Origin: Thermodesulfobacteriaceae bacterium
GTDB taxonomy: Bacteria > Desulfobacterota > Dissulfuribacteria > Dissulfuribacterales > UBA3076
Direction of reading: 5' to 3'
NCBI GenBank assembly: GCA_012961845.1
Contig: DTYO01000325.1
Location: 1 to 6,301 of the forward strand
Length of the DNA: 6,301 nt
Part shown: positions 1 through 5,773 of the stretch, piece by piece
How the letters are laid out: the number at the start of each line of letters is the position of its first letter
Position numbering within the stretch: the stretch's first letter is position 1
The notes under the pieces: model-generated
What the model saw: the letters and a program-made list of their open reading frames with translations, nothing else
Databases searched by the model: none
Told to the model about the DNA's origin: nothing
Program-made: the position numbers and the translations under genes

Positions 1-317
1 CTCTGATCAGGTGTGACTGTGACCGGATCGATGATCATTCCGCTTTCAGATTTTTTTACCTTGTCGATTTCCTGTGCCTGTTTTTCAATGGACATGTTCT
101 TGTGAATGATGCCGATTCCGCCCTCTCTAGCCAAGCTGATGGCAGTCTGAGCCTCTGTCACAGTGTCCATTGCGGCGCTGATGACTGGGATGTTCAGGCG
201 TATTTCAGGTGTAAGCTGGGTTGAAACATCAACTTCAGTAGGTACAATACTTGAGTGAGCCGGAACAAGAAGAAGATCGTCAAAGGTATAGGCTTCCGGT
301 ATCGGGAAGTTGAGCAT
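1..317 (-). CDS. guaB: IMP dehydrogenase, N-terminal part (runs off the window)
   Basis: GuaB oxidises IMP to XMP with NAD+, the committed step of guanine nucleotide synthesis in the cytoplasm. The first 105 codons are visible. They read MLNFPIPEAY, then TFDDLLLVP (residues 11-19), PVISAAMDTVTE (44-55) and GGIGIIHKN (66-74), all hallmark blocks of the IMPDH TIM-barrel N-terminus. Around residue 90 the sequence (SGMIIDPVTV) enters what in this family is the junction with the inserted CBS pair. The catalytic Cys loop and the CBS domains lie outside the window. The ATG at 317 fits family N-termini and has an AAGGAG Shine-Dalgarno 10 bases upstream. The first 38 bases lie inside the 3' end of the Ppx/GppA gene in another frame, which suggests it is last or near last in a co-transcribed, translationally coupled run. 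guaA often follows guaB, but this cannot be seen here. The identification is very secure. Confidence 0.97.
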   Translation of the reverse strand, partial: MLNFPIPEAYTFDDLLLVPAHSSIVPTEVDVSTQLTPEIRLNIPVISAAMDTVTEAQTAISLAREGGIGIIHKNMSIEKQAQEIDKVKKSESGMIIDPVTVTPDQ

Positions 318-1254
318 GGTAAAAAAACTCCTTTTCAATAATATCGATCAATAAACCCAGTAAAAGTCCACCATCACTGACTGTTAATTCTTTGAAACGA
401 AGTATTTCGATTGTTTTCTTGAATATGGCGAAACCGGCCATTATAATATCGGCCCGTCTGCTCTCGAGTCCCGGCAGCTTTTTTCTCTGATCGACGGTCA
501 GGGATTTCAGCGTGTGCCACAGCATGTCCAGCTTCTGACAGCTTATGCGAAATCCCCTGATTTGGAAAGGGTCATAGGTTTCCATTTTCAAGATCAGAGC
601 TGCCAAGGTGGTGGCTGTTCCGCCGACTCCTATTAATTTTCCAGGACGCCCAGGGAGAGCCATGCACACCGGCTCAACAATCTGCTGGATACTGGATTCA
701 AGCTTTTCAATTTCATTCTCTTCAGGTGGATCTGAAAACGGGAATTGTTCCGTGAGGTTGACTGCACCTGCAGGAAGGCTGGTCTTGTAAAGGATCCTGT
801 CCATGTCTGCCAGGATGAATTCGCTGCTTCCGCCTCCTATGTCAGCCACAAGATATTGTGTGTCTGTTGGGGGGAGAGTAGCCCTTACACCTTTGGCCGC
901 AAGGGCGGCTTCTTCCTCTGGTGACAGTATATTCACCGGTAAGCCTGTTTTTTCTGCCAGGTCTAAAAAACATGAGGCATTGGATGCCTTTCTAAACGCA
1001 GCAGTCCCGCAGATGGAGAAGGCCGTCACGTTCCATCGATCCATTATGCGGCGGAAATGTCTTAAGGTTTTGATACCGTTCCTAATGGCATGGTCGGAAA
1101 AAAGTGATGTGTCCGAAAGGCCTTCTGCCAGTCTGACGTTGTAGAGTTCAGAGGCCAGAATGCGGATGTCATCGCTGCGGATTCCTGCAATTGCCAGTCG
1201 GAATGTCTGAGATCCGAGATCTATGGCCGCCACGGTTTTACAGGTTCTGGCCAT
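280..1254 (-). CDS. Ppx/GppA family phosphatase, short single-module form
   Basis: A 324-residue member of the Ppx/GppA (ASKHA-fold) family, which hydrolyses polyphosphate and/or the gamma phosphate of pppGpp. Visible family motifs: phosphate-1 loop AAIDLGSQTFRL (9-20), the ICGTAAFRKASN block (81-92), LSPEEEAAL (110-118) carrying the expected catalytic Glu, phosphate-2 loop DIGGGSSEF (138-146), the adenosine-type loop GVGGTATT (209-216), LPGLESRRADI (260-270) and SDGG (293-296). It ends soon after the ASKHA core, so it lacks the C-terminal HD-like helical domain of E. coli Ppx and GppA and resembles the roughly 300-residue forms of other bacteria. The phosphate-1 loop has Gln where Asn is usual (DLGSN). 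Its ATG overlaps the stop of the upstream gene by one base (TAATG), and its 3' end overlaps guaB by 38 bases. A GGAG lies 14 bases before the ATG, which is rather far, so coupling probably drives its translation. Substrate preference, polyphosphate or pppGpp, cannot be read from the sequence. Confidence 0.92.
   Translation of the reverse strand: MARTCKTVAAIDLGSQTFRLAIAGIRSDDIRILASELYNVRLAEGLSDTSLFSDHAIRNGIKTLRHFRRIMDRWNVTAFSICGTAAFRKASNASCFLDLAEKTGLPVNILSPEEEAALAAKGVRATLPPTDTQYLVADIGGGSSEFILADMDRILYKTSLPAGAVNLTEQFPFSDPPEENEIEKLESSIQQIVEPVCMALPGRPGKLIGVGGTATTLAALILKMETYDPFQIRGFRISCQKLDMLWHTLKSLTVDQRKKLPGLESRRADIIMAGFAIFKKTIEILRFKELTVSDGGLLLGLLIDIIEKEFFYHAQLPDTGSLYL
328..333 (-). promoter_or_regulatory. 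Ribosome binding site of guaB, inside the Ppx/GppA gene
   Basis: AAGGAG on the minus strand lies 10 bases before the guaB ATG and fixes that start. It sits within the last codons of the upstream phosphatase gene, so ribosomes finishing that gene pass over it. A run of seven T follows it directly. Confidence 0.8.
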
Positions 1255-3053
1255 TAATTTTTTGCCGACTCCAACGAAACCATGATGGAAGACACGAAGC
1301 GGCCGTCAATCGGTTGATCCTGTGGCAGATTTTCCCATTCCTGGTAGAGATCCGCAAGGCAGTTCCTGACCATTGATCTGAGCAGAGATGAACCAATTCC
1401 TGCCTGCTCTGCCGCCTGGTTCAGAAAATCGGCACATATCTCAACTGTGTCATCAGGGACATGCTCCGGACAGGTAACGGTCCCGGCGCCATGAGAGACA
1501 GGCTGGATGCTGCCGAACCATTTGGTCCTGAGTTCGGTAAGCCTCTCTTCCGGGACAGGTCTGATCCTGAGACTGTACCCAAGAGACCTGCGAGCCAGCG
1601 CTGTGAGCAGACCAGTGGGCCAGTTTACCTCATGGGGATGCAGGAAATTGGTATCGTTCCACGGCAGTTCCCTGTTCCAGTTTTTCCAGTGGGGAAGTAT
1701 TTCGGCCATGAGTCTACCCCATGCTTCAAATTTTCTTATGATATCTCTGGCAGTTCTGATATCGTCCAGGGAGCTGAACGACCTGAAATTCCCCGCCGAC
1801 CTGTCCCACATCAGAGGGCGCGGCGAAAGGATCCCTCTTAGAATCTCGATGCCGTGGTCAGGAATATGCTGCAGATTTTCATGAACGAGTCCCTGTCGGA
1901 TTAGTCTGAGGCAGTCTGCTGAAAGGTTCCGGACGATTATATTGGCGCTGCGGATCAGATCTTCCAGCACGGAGCTTTTCAGTGTCTCGGAAGGCGTCAA
2001 AGCTTCCGAACCGGCAGCTATTTCAAGACCGAGATTGAGGTGGGCCGCCACCCTTATCAGAGAATCCCGAAGGGCGTCAGGATCGTCCAGGTCAACCTGG
2101 TCCGCCATGAGAATCTTGTTGGCGGCCCCAACCCATTCCCTTATTATCCTGACCATGGAGTCCGTGCCGGCCAGGCGTTCCACCGCCTTCAGAAGAAGGG
2201 GAAAATTGCCCAGGTACAGTGTCGGGACGAATGCCGGCAATTCTTCGTCCGCAATACCTCCGGTTTCAGGCATTGTCCAGGCTATTCTGCGTATCGTGTT
2301 TCCCGGCAGCGGAGCATATATGTCCAGCGCCTCGTAGTAATCAGGCAGTCCGTGGTCACACATGCGGGAGTTACGCAGGCGGTAGCAATCCTCCATGTTT
2401 TTGGAGGATGGTTCCCAAACTATGGTTTCCATTGTGTCCCTGTACAGACTGGGTGACAGGTCGAACATATCGTTCAGGAAACGTGTCCACAGGGGCAAGA
2501 GAGGTTCTTTCCTGAAAGCGATATAATAAGTTTCATCCATGGTGAACGGTGGGAAAATGTTTCCGGCCTCCTGGACATCCATCTCATCAGGGCGTTTGAA
2601 AACGCGTATGAACATGCGTAGAAAGGCAGGTAGAATGGTTTCGTCTTTTCCTGCCACCCATGCCATCCATGCAGGAACGACCTGTTTTCCGGATTCATAC
2701 ATAAGCAATATCCAGGAAACAATCTTGCCTGGTTTCAGTTCGGCCTTGTCCCACCAGTCCAGGTCGAAAAAAAATTGAAGCTGTGCAGGAGTCGCCATGT
2801 CCAGCAGGTGTAGTGAATCCTGAGGACCGGTGGCCTTGATGGTCCAGAAAAGTTCCTGTACCGGCATGGTCTGGACGAGTTTTCTGGCATCATGAGACAG
2901 AAGGATGATTTCGTTACGTCTCTCCCACGGGGTCATAAGTATGACAGATGCCTGTTCTGCAGTGGAGAGAAGGTTCAGGGCTGCCTCAGCTTCATCTGAA
3001 GGCAGATTTGCAATGGCTTCATATCCCATTGGAGTGAAGTGTTTCTCCATCAT
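1254..3053 (-). CDS. DUF6178-like protein, function unknown
   Basis: A 599-residue protein of unknown function. I assign it to the DUF6178 family from remembered sequence character: TPWERRNEIILLS (41-53), ELFWTIKATGPQDSLHLL (67-84), AQLQFFFDLDWWDKAEL (90-106), and a later YRLRNSRMCDHGLPDYYEAL stretch (about 224-242). The N-terminal 150 residues look like short alpha-helical repeats rich in Leu and Trp. There is no signal peptide, no convincing membrane segment and no catalytic motif I recognise, so a cytoplasmic helical scaffold or regulator is plausible. An in-frame TAA lies 18 bases upstream of the ATG at 3053, so the start is this ATG or the one immediately after it. No good Shine-Dalgarno is present. 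It is the first gene of the leftward run and overlaps the phosphatase gene by one base, so the two products are probably needed together. Family assignment is moderately sure; the function is unknown. Confidence 0.78.
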   Translation of the reverse strand: MMEKHFTPMGYEAIANLPSDEAEAALNLLSTAEQASVILMTPWERRNEIILLSHDARKLVQTMPVQELFWTIKATGPQDSLHLLDMATPAQLQFFFDLDWWDKAELKPGKIVSWILLMYESGKQVVPAWMAWVAGKDETILPAFLRMFIRVFKRPDEMDVQEAGNIFPPFTMDETYYIAFRKEPLLPLWTRFLNDMFDLSPSLYRDTMETIVWEPSSKNMEDCYRLRNSRMCDHGLPDYYEALDIYAPLPGNTIRRIAWTMPETGGIADEELPAFVPTLYLGNFPLLLKAVERLAGTDSMVRIIREWVGAANKILMADQVDLDDPDALRDSLIRVAAHLNLGLEIAAGSEALTPSETLKSSVLEDLIRSANIIVRNLSADCLRLIRQGLVHENLQHIPDHGIEILRGILSPRPLMWDRSAGNFRSFSSLDDIRTARDIIRKFEAWGRLMAEILPHWKNWNRELPWNDTNFLHPHEVNWPTGLLTALARRSLGYSLRIRPVPEERLTELRTKWFGSIQPVSHGAGTVTCPEHVPDDTVEICADFLNQAAEQAGIGSSLLRSMVRNCLADLYQEWENLPQDQPIDGRFVSSIMVSLESAKN

Positions 3054-3067
3054 TGCCGATACAATAT

Positions 3068-3100
3068 ATTATCTCTTTATTCAAAAGGAATCATGAACAA
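3068..3100 (-). promoter_or_regulatory. Possible promoter of the leftward gene run
   Basis: On the minus strand GATAAT (3068-3073, 5 of 6 matches to TATAAT) lies 14 bases before the ATG at 3053. The only -35-like hexamer, TTGTTC (3095-3100), is 21 bases away, which is too far for a standard sigma-70 promoter. If this -10 is used, the transcript would have a leader of only a few bases, in keeping with the missing Shine-Dalgarno. The evidence is weak. Confidence 0.3.
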
Positions 3101-3130
3101 AAATGTAGCCACTCCAGGACAGTAGTCCAG

Positions 3131-3148
3131 GTCGATTATGTCGATTAT
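3131..3148. repeat. 9-bp perfect tandem duplication in the divergent intergenic region
   Basis: GTCGATTAT occurs twice in a row (3131-3139 and 3140-3148). A nearby 6-mer, TCCAGG, is also doubled (3113-3118 and 3126-3131). The 9-base phase does not match one DNA turn well. It may be a regulator binding site between the divergent genes or a chance slippage duplication. Confidence 0.5.
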
Positions 3149-3201
3149 CTACAGTGACAGGGTACGAAGCGCGCTGGCCTATTTCCTGCGTAGCGGGTTC
3201 T

Positions 3202-3225
3202 GGCAGACGCAGCAGGTGCTGTGCC
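3202..3225. promoter_or_regulatory. Dyad-symmetric element upstream of the REC-SHOCT gene (candidate operator)
   Basis: CAGCA-gg-TGCTG (3210-3221) is a perfect 5-bp dyad. Outer arms GGCA (3202-3205) and TGCC (3222-3225) also pair, with a four-base bulge at 3206-3209. It lies about 65 bases before the chosen start of the REC-SHOCT gene. It could be an operator or a leader hairpin. No recognisable sigma-70 or sigma-54 promoter sits beside it. Confidence 0.3.
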
Positions 3226-3274
3226 CTTTGAAAGTTGACAACAAATCTAATCATGCTGAGGCATAGAGACAAGC

Positions 3275-3279
3275 AGGAA
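3275..3279 (+). promoter_or_regulatory. Ribosome binding site deciding the start of the REC-SHOCT gene
   Basis: AGGAA lies nine bases before the ATG at 3289. The upstream in-frame candidates, TTG at 3235 and ATG at 3253, have no comparable site, so 3289 is preferred. Confidence 0.65.
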
Positions 3280-3288
3280 ATTGATTCC

Positions 3289-3969
3289 ATGAAAACGATG
3301 ATCAGATCCGATACCGACCCTTTACGTATTCTTATAGCAGAGGACGAGAAAAATATCAGAGATCTGCTGCTGGAGCTCCTGGCCAAAAAAGACAGGCAGA
3401 TCACCGTAGTTCACGATGGACAGGATGCAGTCAGAAAACTCAATGAAAAAGTCTATGACCTGCTGATCACCGACCTGATGATGCCTGAAATGGACGGTAT
3501 TGAAGTGCTACATCAGGCAAGGAAACTTCATCCAAATATTCTTGTAATTATCATTACAGGATATGCATCACTGGAGACTGCTATCCAGGCAGTCAGGCAA
3601 GGGGCATATGATTATCTGAGAAAGCCTTTCAGACTTGAAGAGTTGAAAATCAGTGTGGACAATGCATGTGAGAGGATCCATCTGATCAGGGAAAACCACC
3701 TCCTGCTGAAACATCTGAAGGAGGTCTACAGCAGCCAGGGCGAAGGTAAGGATATCAGCGACATTGATTCCCGGACTCAGGCTGCTCTGACGGAAATCGG
3801 GTATCTGGGTAGGGACTGGCTGCCACCTGCATTTTTTAGCCCGGGAATAAATTCGGCTGAAACCACACTGAATGAACTGGAACGGCTTGGCAATCTGCTG
3901 AATCAGGGTCTCATAGATGAGACAGAATTTCAGACCCTGAAGAAGCGGCTTATGGTGACTGTCCAATGA
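3289..3969 (+). CDS. Response regulator receiver protein with C-terminal SHOCT-like domain
   Basis: A 226-residue cytoplasmic receiver protein. Residues about 12-127 form a complete REC domain: acidic pocket LIAEDEKN (E18, D19), phospho-acceptor D62 in ITDLMMPEMDG, switch T90 in IIITGYAS, and K112 in YLRKPF. It therefore should accept phosphate from a kinase or phosphotransfer protein. No helix-turn-helix, sigma-54 activator or enzymatic output follows. Instead there is a linker of about 60 residues and a final stretch, TLNELERLGNLLNQGL then IDETEFQTLKKRLM (193-222), which closely fits the SHOCT pattern (amphipathic helix, G-L/I turn, E-E/T-F, K-x-x-L-L). SHOCT is a short helical hairpin thought to mediate oligomerisation or protein contacts. 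The start at 3289 is chosen for its AGGAA site; an upstream TTG (3235) would add 18 residues that look unstructured. It is probably co-expressed with the HD-GYP regulator 182 bases downstream. The REC call is certain; the SHOCT call is likely. Confidence 0.93.
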   Translation: MKTMIRSDTDPLRILIAEDEKNIRDLLLELLAKKDRQITVVHDGQDAVRKLNEKVYDLLITDLMMPEMDGIEVLHQARKLHPNILVIIITGYASLETAIQAVRQGAYDYLRKPFRLEELKISVDNACERIHLIRENHLLLKHLKEVYSSQGEGKDISDIDSRTQAALTEIGYLGRDWLPPAFFSPGINSAETTLNELERLGNLLNQGLIDETEFQTLKKRLMVTVQ

Positions 3970-3994
3970 TATCCGCTTGTTGACGTGTGTCCAC

Positions 3995-4009
3995 AAATGA
4001 TCTTCATTT
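3995..4009. repeat. Small inverted repeat after the REC-SHOCT gene
   Basis: AAATGA-tct-TCATTT can form a six-pair, AT-rich hairpin 25 bases after the stop codon. It has no following T run, so it is not a convincing intrinsic terminator. It may slow RNA decay or mean nothing. Confidence 0.3.
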
Positions 4010-4113
4010 CCTGCTCTCTGTGTAGTGTGAAGAAATAATAATCGCAACTTCAAGATATATGCCTGCGCCTTTTTTTCCAGATACGTTAACTTGAGTCACC
4101 ATCACCATTTATG

Positions 4114-4124
4114 GATAGCCTATC
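4114..4124. promoter_or_regulatory. Palindrome GATAG-c-CTATC before the HD-GYP gene
   Basis: A perfect 11-base dyad lies 27 bases upstream of the chosen start at 4152. A -35-like TTGAGT (4091-4096) stands 17 bases before GATAGC, which matches TATAAT at only three positions. The palindrome could therefore be an operator overlapping a weak promoter. Evidence is sequence symmetry only. Confidence 0.3.
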
Positions 4125-4136
4125 GTAAGTGTCATG

Positions 4137-4141
4137 AAGGA
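4137..4141 (+). promoter_or_regulatory. Ribosome binding site deciding the start of the HD-GYP gene
   Basis: AAGGA lies 10 bases before the ATG at 4152. The upstream ATG at 4134 has no good site, and an ATG at 4188 has only a poorly spaced AGG, so 4152 is the preferred start. Confidence 0.6.
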
Positions 4142-4151
4142 TATTTCCACA

Positions 4152-5747
4152 ATGCGGCATAGCAGGGTCCGGACCGGAACAGGTTCCATGGGTATCCGGT
4201 ATCGTGTTCTCATAGTTGAAGATGACCCGATGGTTCTCCAGAGCATCGCGACATACCTGCAGCATTTTGACAAATATGAGGTCTATCAGGCCGCCAATGC
4301 CATTGAGGGACTGGCCATGATTGAACAGATGGAACAATGTGATTGTGTTCTTGCAGATGTCAATATGCCTGGAATGAACGGGATCTGTTTTATAAGCCAG
4401 GTTAAGAAGAAAGATCCTTCCATAGTGGCAGTCATCATTACCGGGCAGCCGTCTATGGATATCACAGTCGAATCAATGAGGGCGGGGGCGTCGGACTTTC
4501 TCACCAAACCGTTCAAATTCGACCAGCTTCAGATTTCCATGGAGCGAATGGAGATGGAACGGCGTATCCTCAGAGAAAATCGTACACTGGCAGAAAAGGT
4601 TGAGGCCAAGAAAGAGATAGAAGAGGTCAAGAGGAAACTGCAGAAAAAGGTGAAGGAGCAGGCGGCCCTGTTTGCCATCAGCGAAGCCCTGAGCCGGATC
4701 AGAAATACGCAAGACATGTACAGGGAAGTCGTATCCCTTGCTACAGTATTGACGGATACTCGCCGGAGTCGTCTGTGGGTTGTGAATCATGAACAGGAGT
4801 GTCTGCTGCTCATGGGTGCTAGGGGTATGACTTCAGACACCGCCGAGGCGGTGGACCTGAAGAGGCGAGAATTATCATGTGTTCAGGTTGCGATGGATGG
4901 TATTCCGTTGCTGCTGTCAGGCAGGAATGGTTCACAGAGGACAGATTCATGCAGGCATGAGGAAACGGCTGCCAGCGGAGGTGAAGTGCTGGTACCTTTT
5001 AAGATAAGAAAGGAGATCTTCGGCGTACTTTCCGTGTCTCATCCCAGGAACGGCAAGCGTCTGTGCGAAGAGGATCTTTTCCTGCTTCACCTCCTGGCAG
5101 AACGGGCCAGCCTTTCAGTAGAGAATCTTCTGCTCTATGACAGCGTGTCGTTCAATCTAAATTCAACTCTGCGTGCCCTCGTCAGATCCCTCGAGGCCAA
5201 GGACCCTTATACCAAACTTCATTCTCAGAGGGTTACTGAAGTGGCGGTTGAACTTGCTGTTCTGCTTGGAAGCTCCCAGGATGAACTTGACTCACTTCGT
5301 TTTGCAGGGCATCTTCATGACATAGGGAAAATCGGCATCCGAGACCAGATTCTCATGAAGCCGGGACGTCTCACTAGAGATGAGTTCGACATTATCAAGA
5401 CCCATCCGGTCATAGGGGAAGAGATAGTCGGACATCTGGGATTGCTGCCCTGTGAAAAAGCCATTATCAGACATCATCATGAAAGGTGGGACGGCAACGG
5501 GTACCCCGACGGCCTGAGGGGCAGGTGTATTCCCAGGCTTTCGAGGATTCTGGCAGTGGCGGACACCTATGATGCCATCACGTCACGTAGACCTTACAGA
5601 AAGGCCGGGACTTCTGAGGAGGCCCTTGCCGAAATAAGGAGAAATGCAGGGCAGCAGTTTGATCCTGATGTGGTGCAGGTACTGGAAATATATCTGTCAG
5701 ACTATCATGGATCCGGAGGGCATGGTATTGTTTCAGGCAGGAACTAA
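4152..5747 (+). CDS. Response regulator with REC, GAF-like and HD-GYP domains; probable c-di-GMP phosphodiesterase
   Basis: A 531-residue cytoplasmic regulator. Residues about 16-130 are a REC domain with acidic pocket E23/D24/D25, phospho-acceptor D69 in VLADVNMPGMNG, T97 and K119 in FLTKPF. A charged coiled coil follows (about 130-168). Residues about 170-328 look like a GAF-type module, ending in VPFKIRKEIFGVLSVSH and an LLAERASLSVEN helix. Residues about 335-515 are an HD-GYP domain: HLHDIGKIGI (387-396, H389/D390), HHHERWDGNGYPDGLRG (441-457, with GYP at 450-452) and DTYDAITSRRPYR (471-483). All metal-binding and GYP signature residues that I can check are present, so hydrolysis of c-di-GMP to pGpG/GMP is expected. 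Phosphorylation and perhaps a GAF ligand would control activity. The start at 4152 follows from its AAGGA site; 4134 would give 537 residues. The 16 residues before the REC domain are basic and Gly/Ser-rich. It is followed after 26 bases by the kinase-like gene, its likely partner. Confidence 0.95.
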   Translation: MRHSRVRTGTGSMGIRYRVLIVEDDPMVLQSIATYLQHFDKYEVYQAANAIEGLAMIEQMEQCDCVLADVNMPGMNGICFISQVKKKDPSIVAVIITGQPSMDITVESMRAGASDFLTKPFKFDQLQISMERMEMERRILRENRTLAEKVEAKKEIEEVKRKLQKKVKEQAALFAISEALSRIRNTQDMYREVVSLATVLTDTRRSRLWVVNHEQECLLLMGARGMTSDTAEAVDLKRRELSCVQVAMDGIPLLLSGRNGSQRTDSCRHEETAASGGEVLVPFKIRKEIFGVLSVSHPRNGKRLCEEDLFLLHLLAERASLSVENLLLYDSVSFNLNSTLRALVRSLEAKDPYTKLHSQRVTEVAVELAVLLGSSQDELDSLRFAGHLHDIGKIGIRDQILMKPGRLTRDEFDIIKTHPVIGEEIVGHLGLLPCEKAIIRHHHERWDGNGYPDGLRGRCIPRLSRILAVADTYDAITSRRPYRKAGTSEEALAEIRRNAGQQFDPDVVQVLEIYLSDYHGSGGHGIVSGRN

Positions 5748-5763
5748 CTTCAGCCGGAAAACG

Positions 5764-5768
5764 GGAGG
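5764..5768 (+). promoter_or_regulatory. Ribosome binding site of the kinase-like gene
   Basis: GGAGG, five bases before the ATG at 5774, is the strongest Shine-Dalgarno in the window. It lies in the 26-base gap after the HD-GYP stop codon and supports both this start and an operon arrangement. Confidence 0.8.
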
Positions 5769-5773
5769 GAGCA

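Noticed and set aside
1461..2515. Several open frames on the plus strand opposite the DUF6178-like gene
   Set aside because: They are antisense to a single 599-codon frame, low in recognisable protein character, and overlap one another.
3201..3216. TGGCA start of a possible sigma-54 promoter
   Set aside because: The -12 element (TTGC at the right spacing) is absent; the bases there are GCAG.
3235..3240. Perfect TTGACA -35 box upstream of the REC-SHOCT gene
   Set aside because: No TATAAT-like hexamer lies 16-19 bases downstream (the sequence there is GAGGCA), so it is not supported as a promoter.
3235..3288. Longer N-terminus for the REC-SHOCT protein from TTG 3235 or ATG 3253
   Set aside because: Neither has a Shine-Dalgarno, and the extra residues are not part of the REC fold, whereas ATG 3289 has a well-spaced AGGAA.
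3081..3404. Open frame on the minus strand across the intergenic region and the start of the REC-SHOCT gene
   Set aside because: More than a third of it is antisense to the well-supported REC domain, its start lies inside that gene, and the remainder resembles no family I know.
4055..4080. T-run (CCTTTTTTTCC) as an intrinsic terminator between the two receiver genes
   Set aside because: The bases before the T run (GCCTGCGCC) do not form a stable hairpin stem.
3970..4151. A c-di-GMP riboswitch before the HD-GYP gene
   Set aside because: I looked for the conserved GEMM core around an ACGCACAGGGCAA-type segment and found nothing similar on the plus strand here.
4286..4790. Minus-strand open frames opposite the REC-GAF-HD-GYP gene
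   Set aside because: They are shadows of a gene with clear domain motifs; no family resemblance and no ribosome site was noted.
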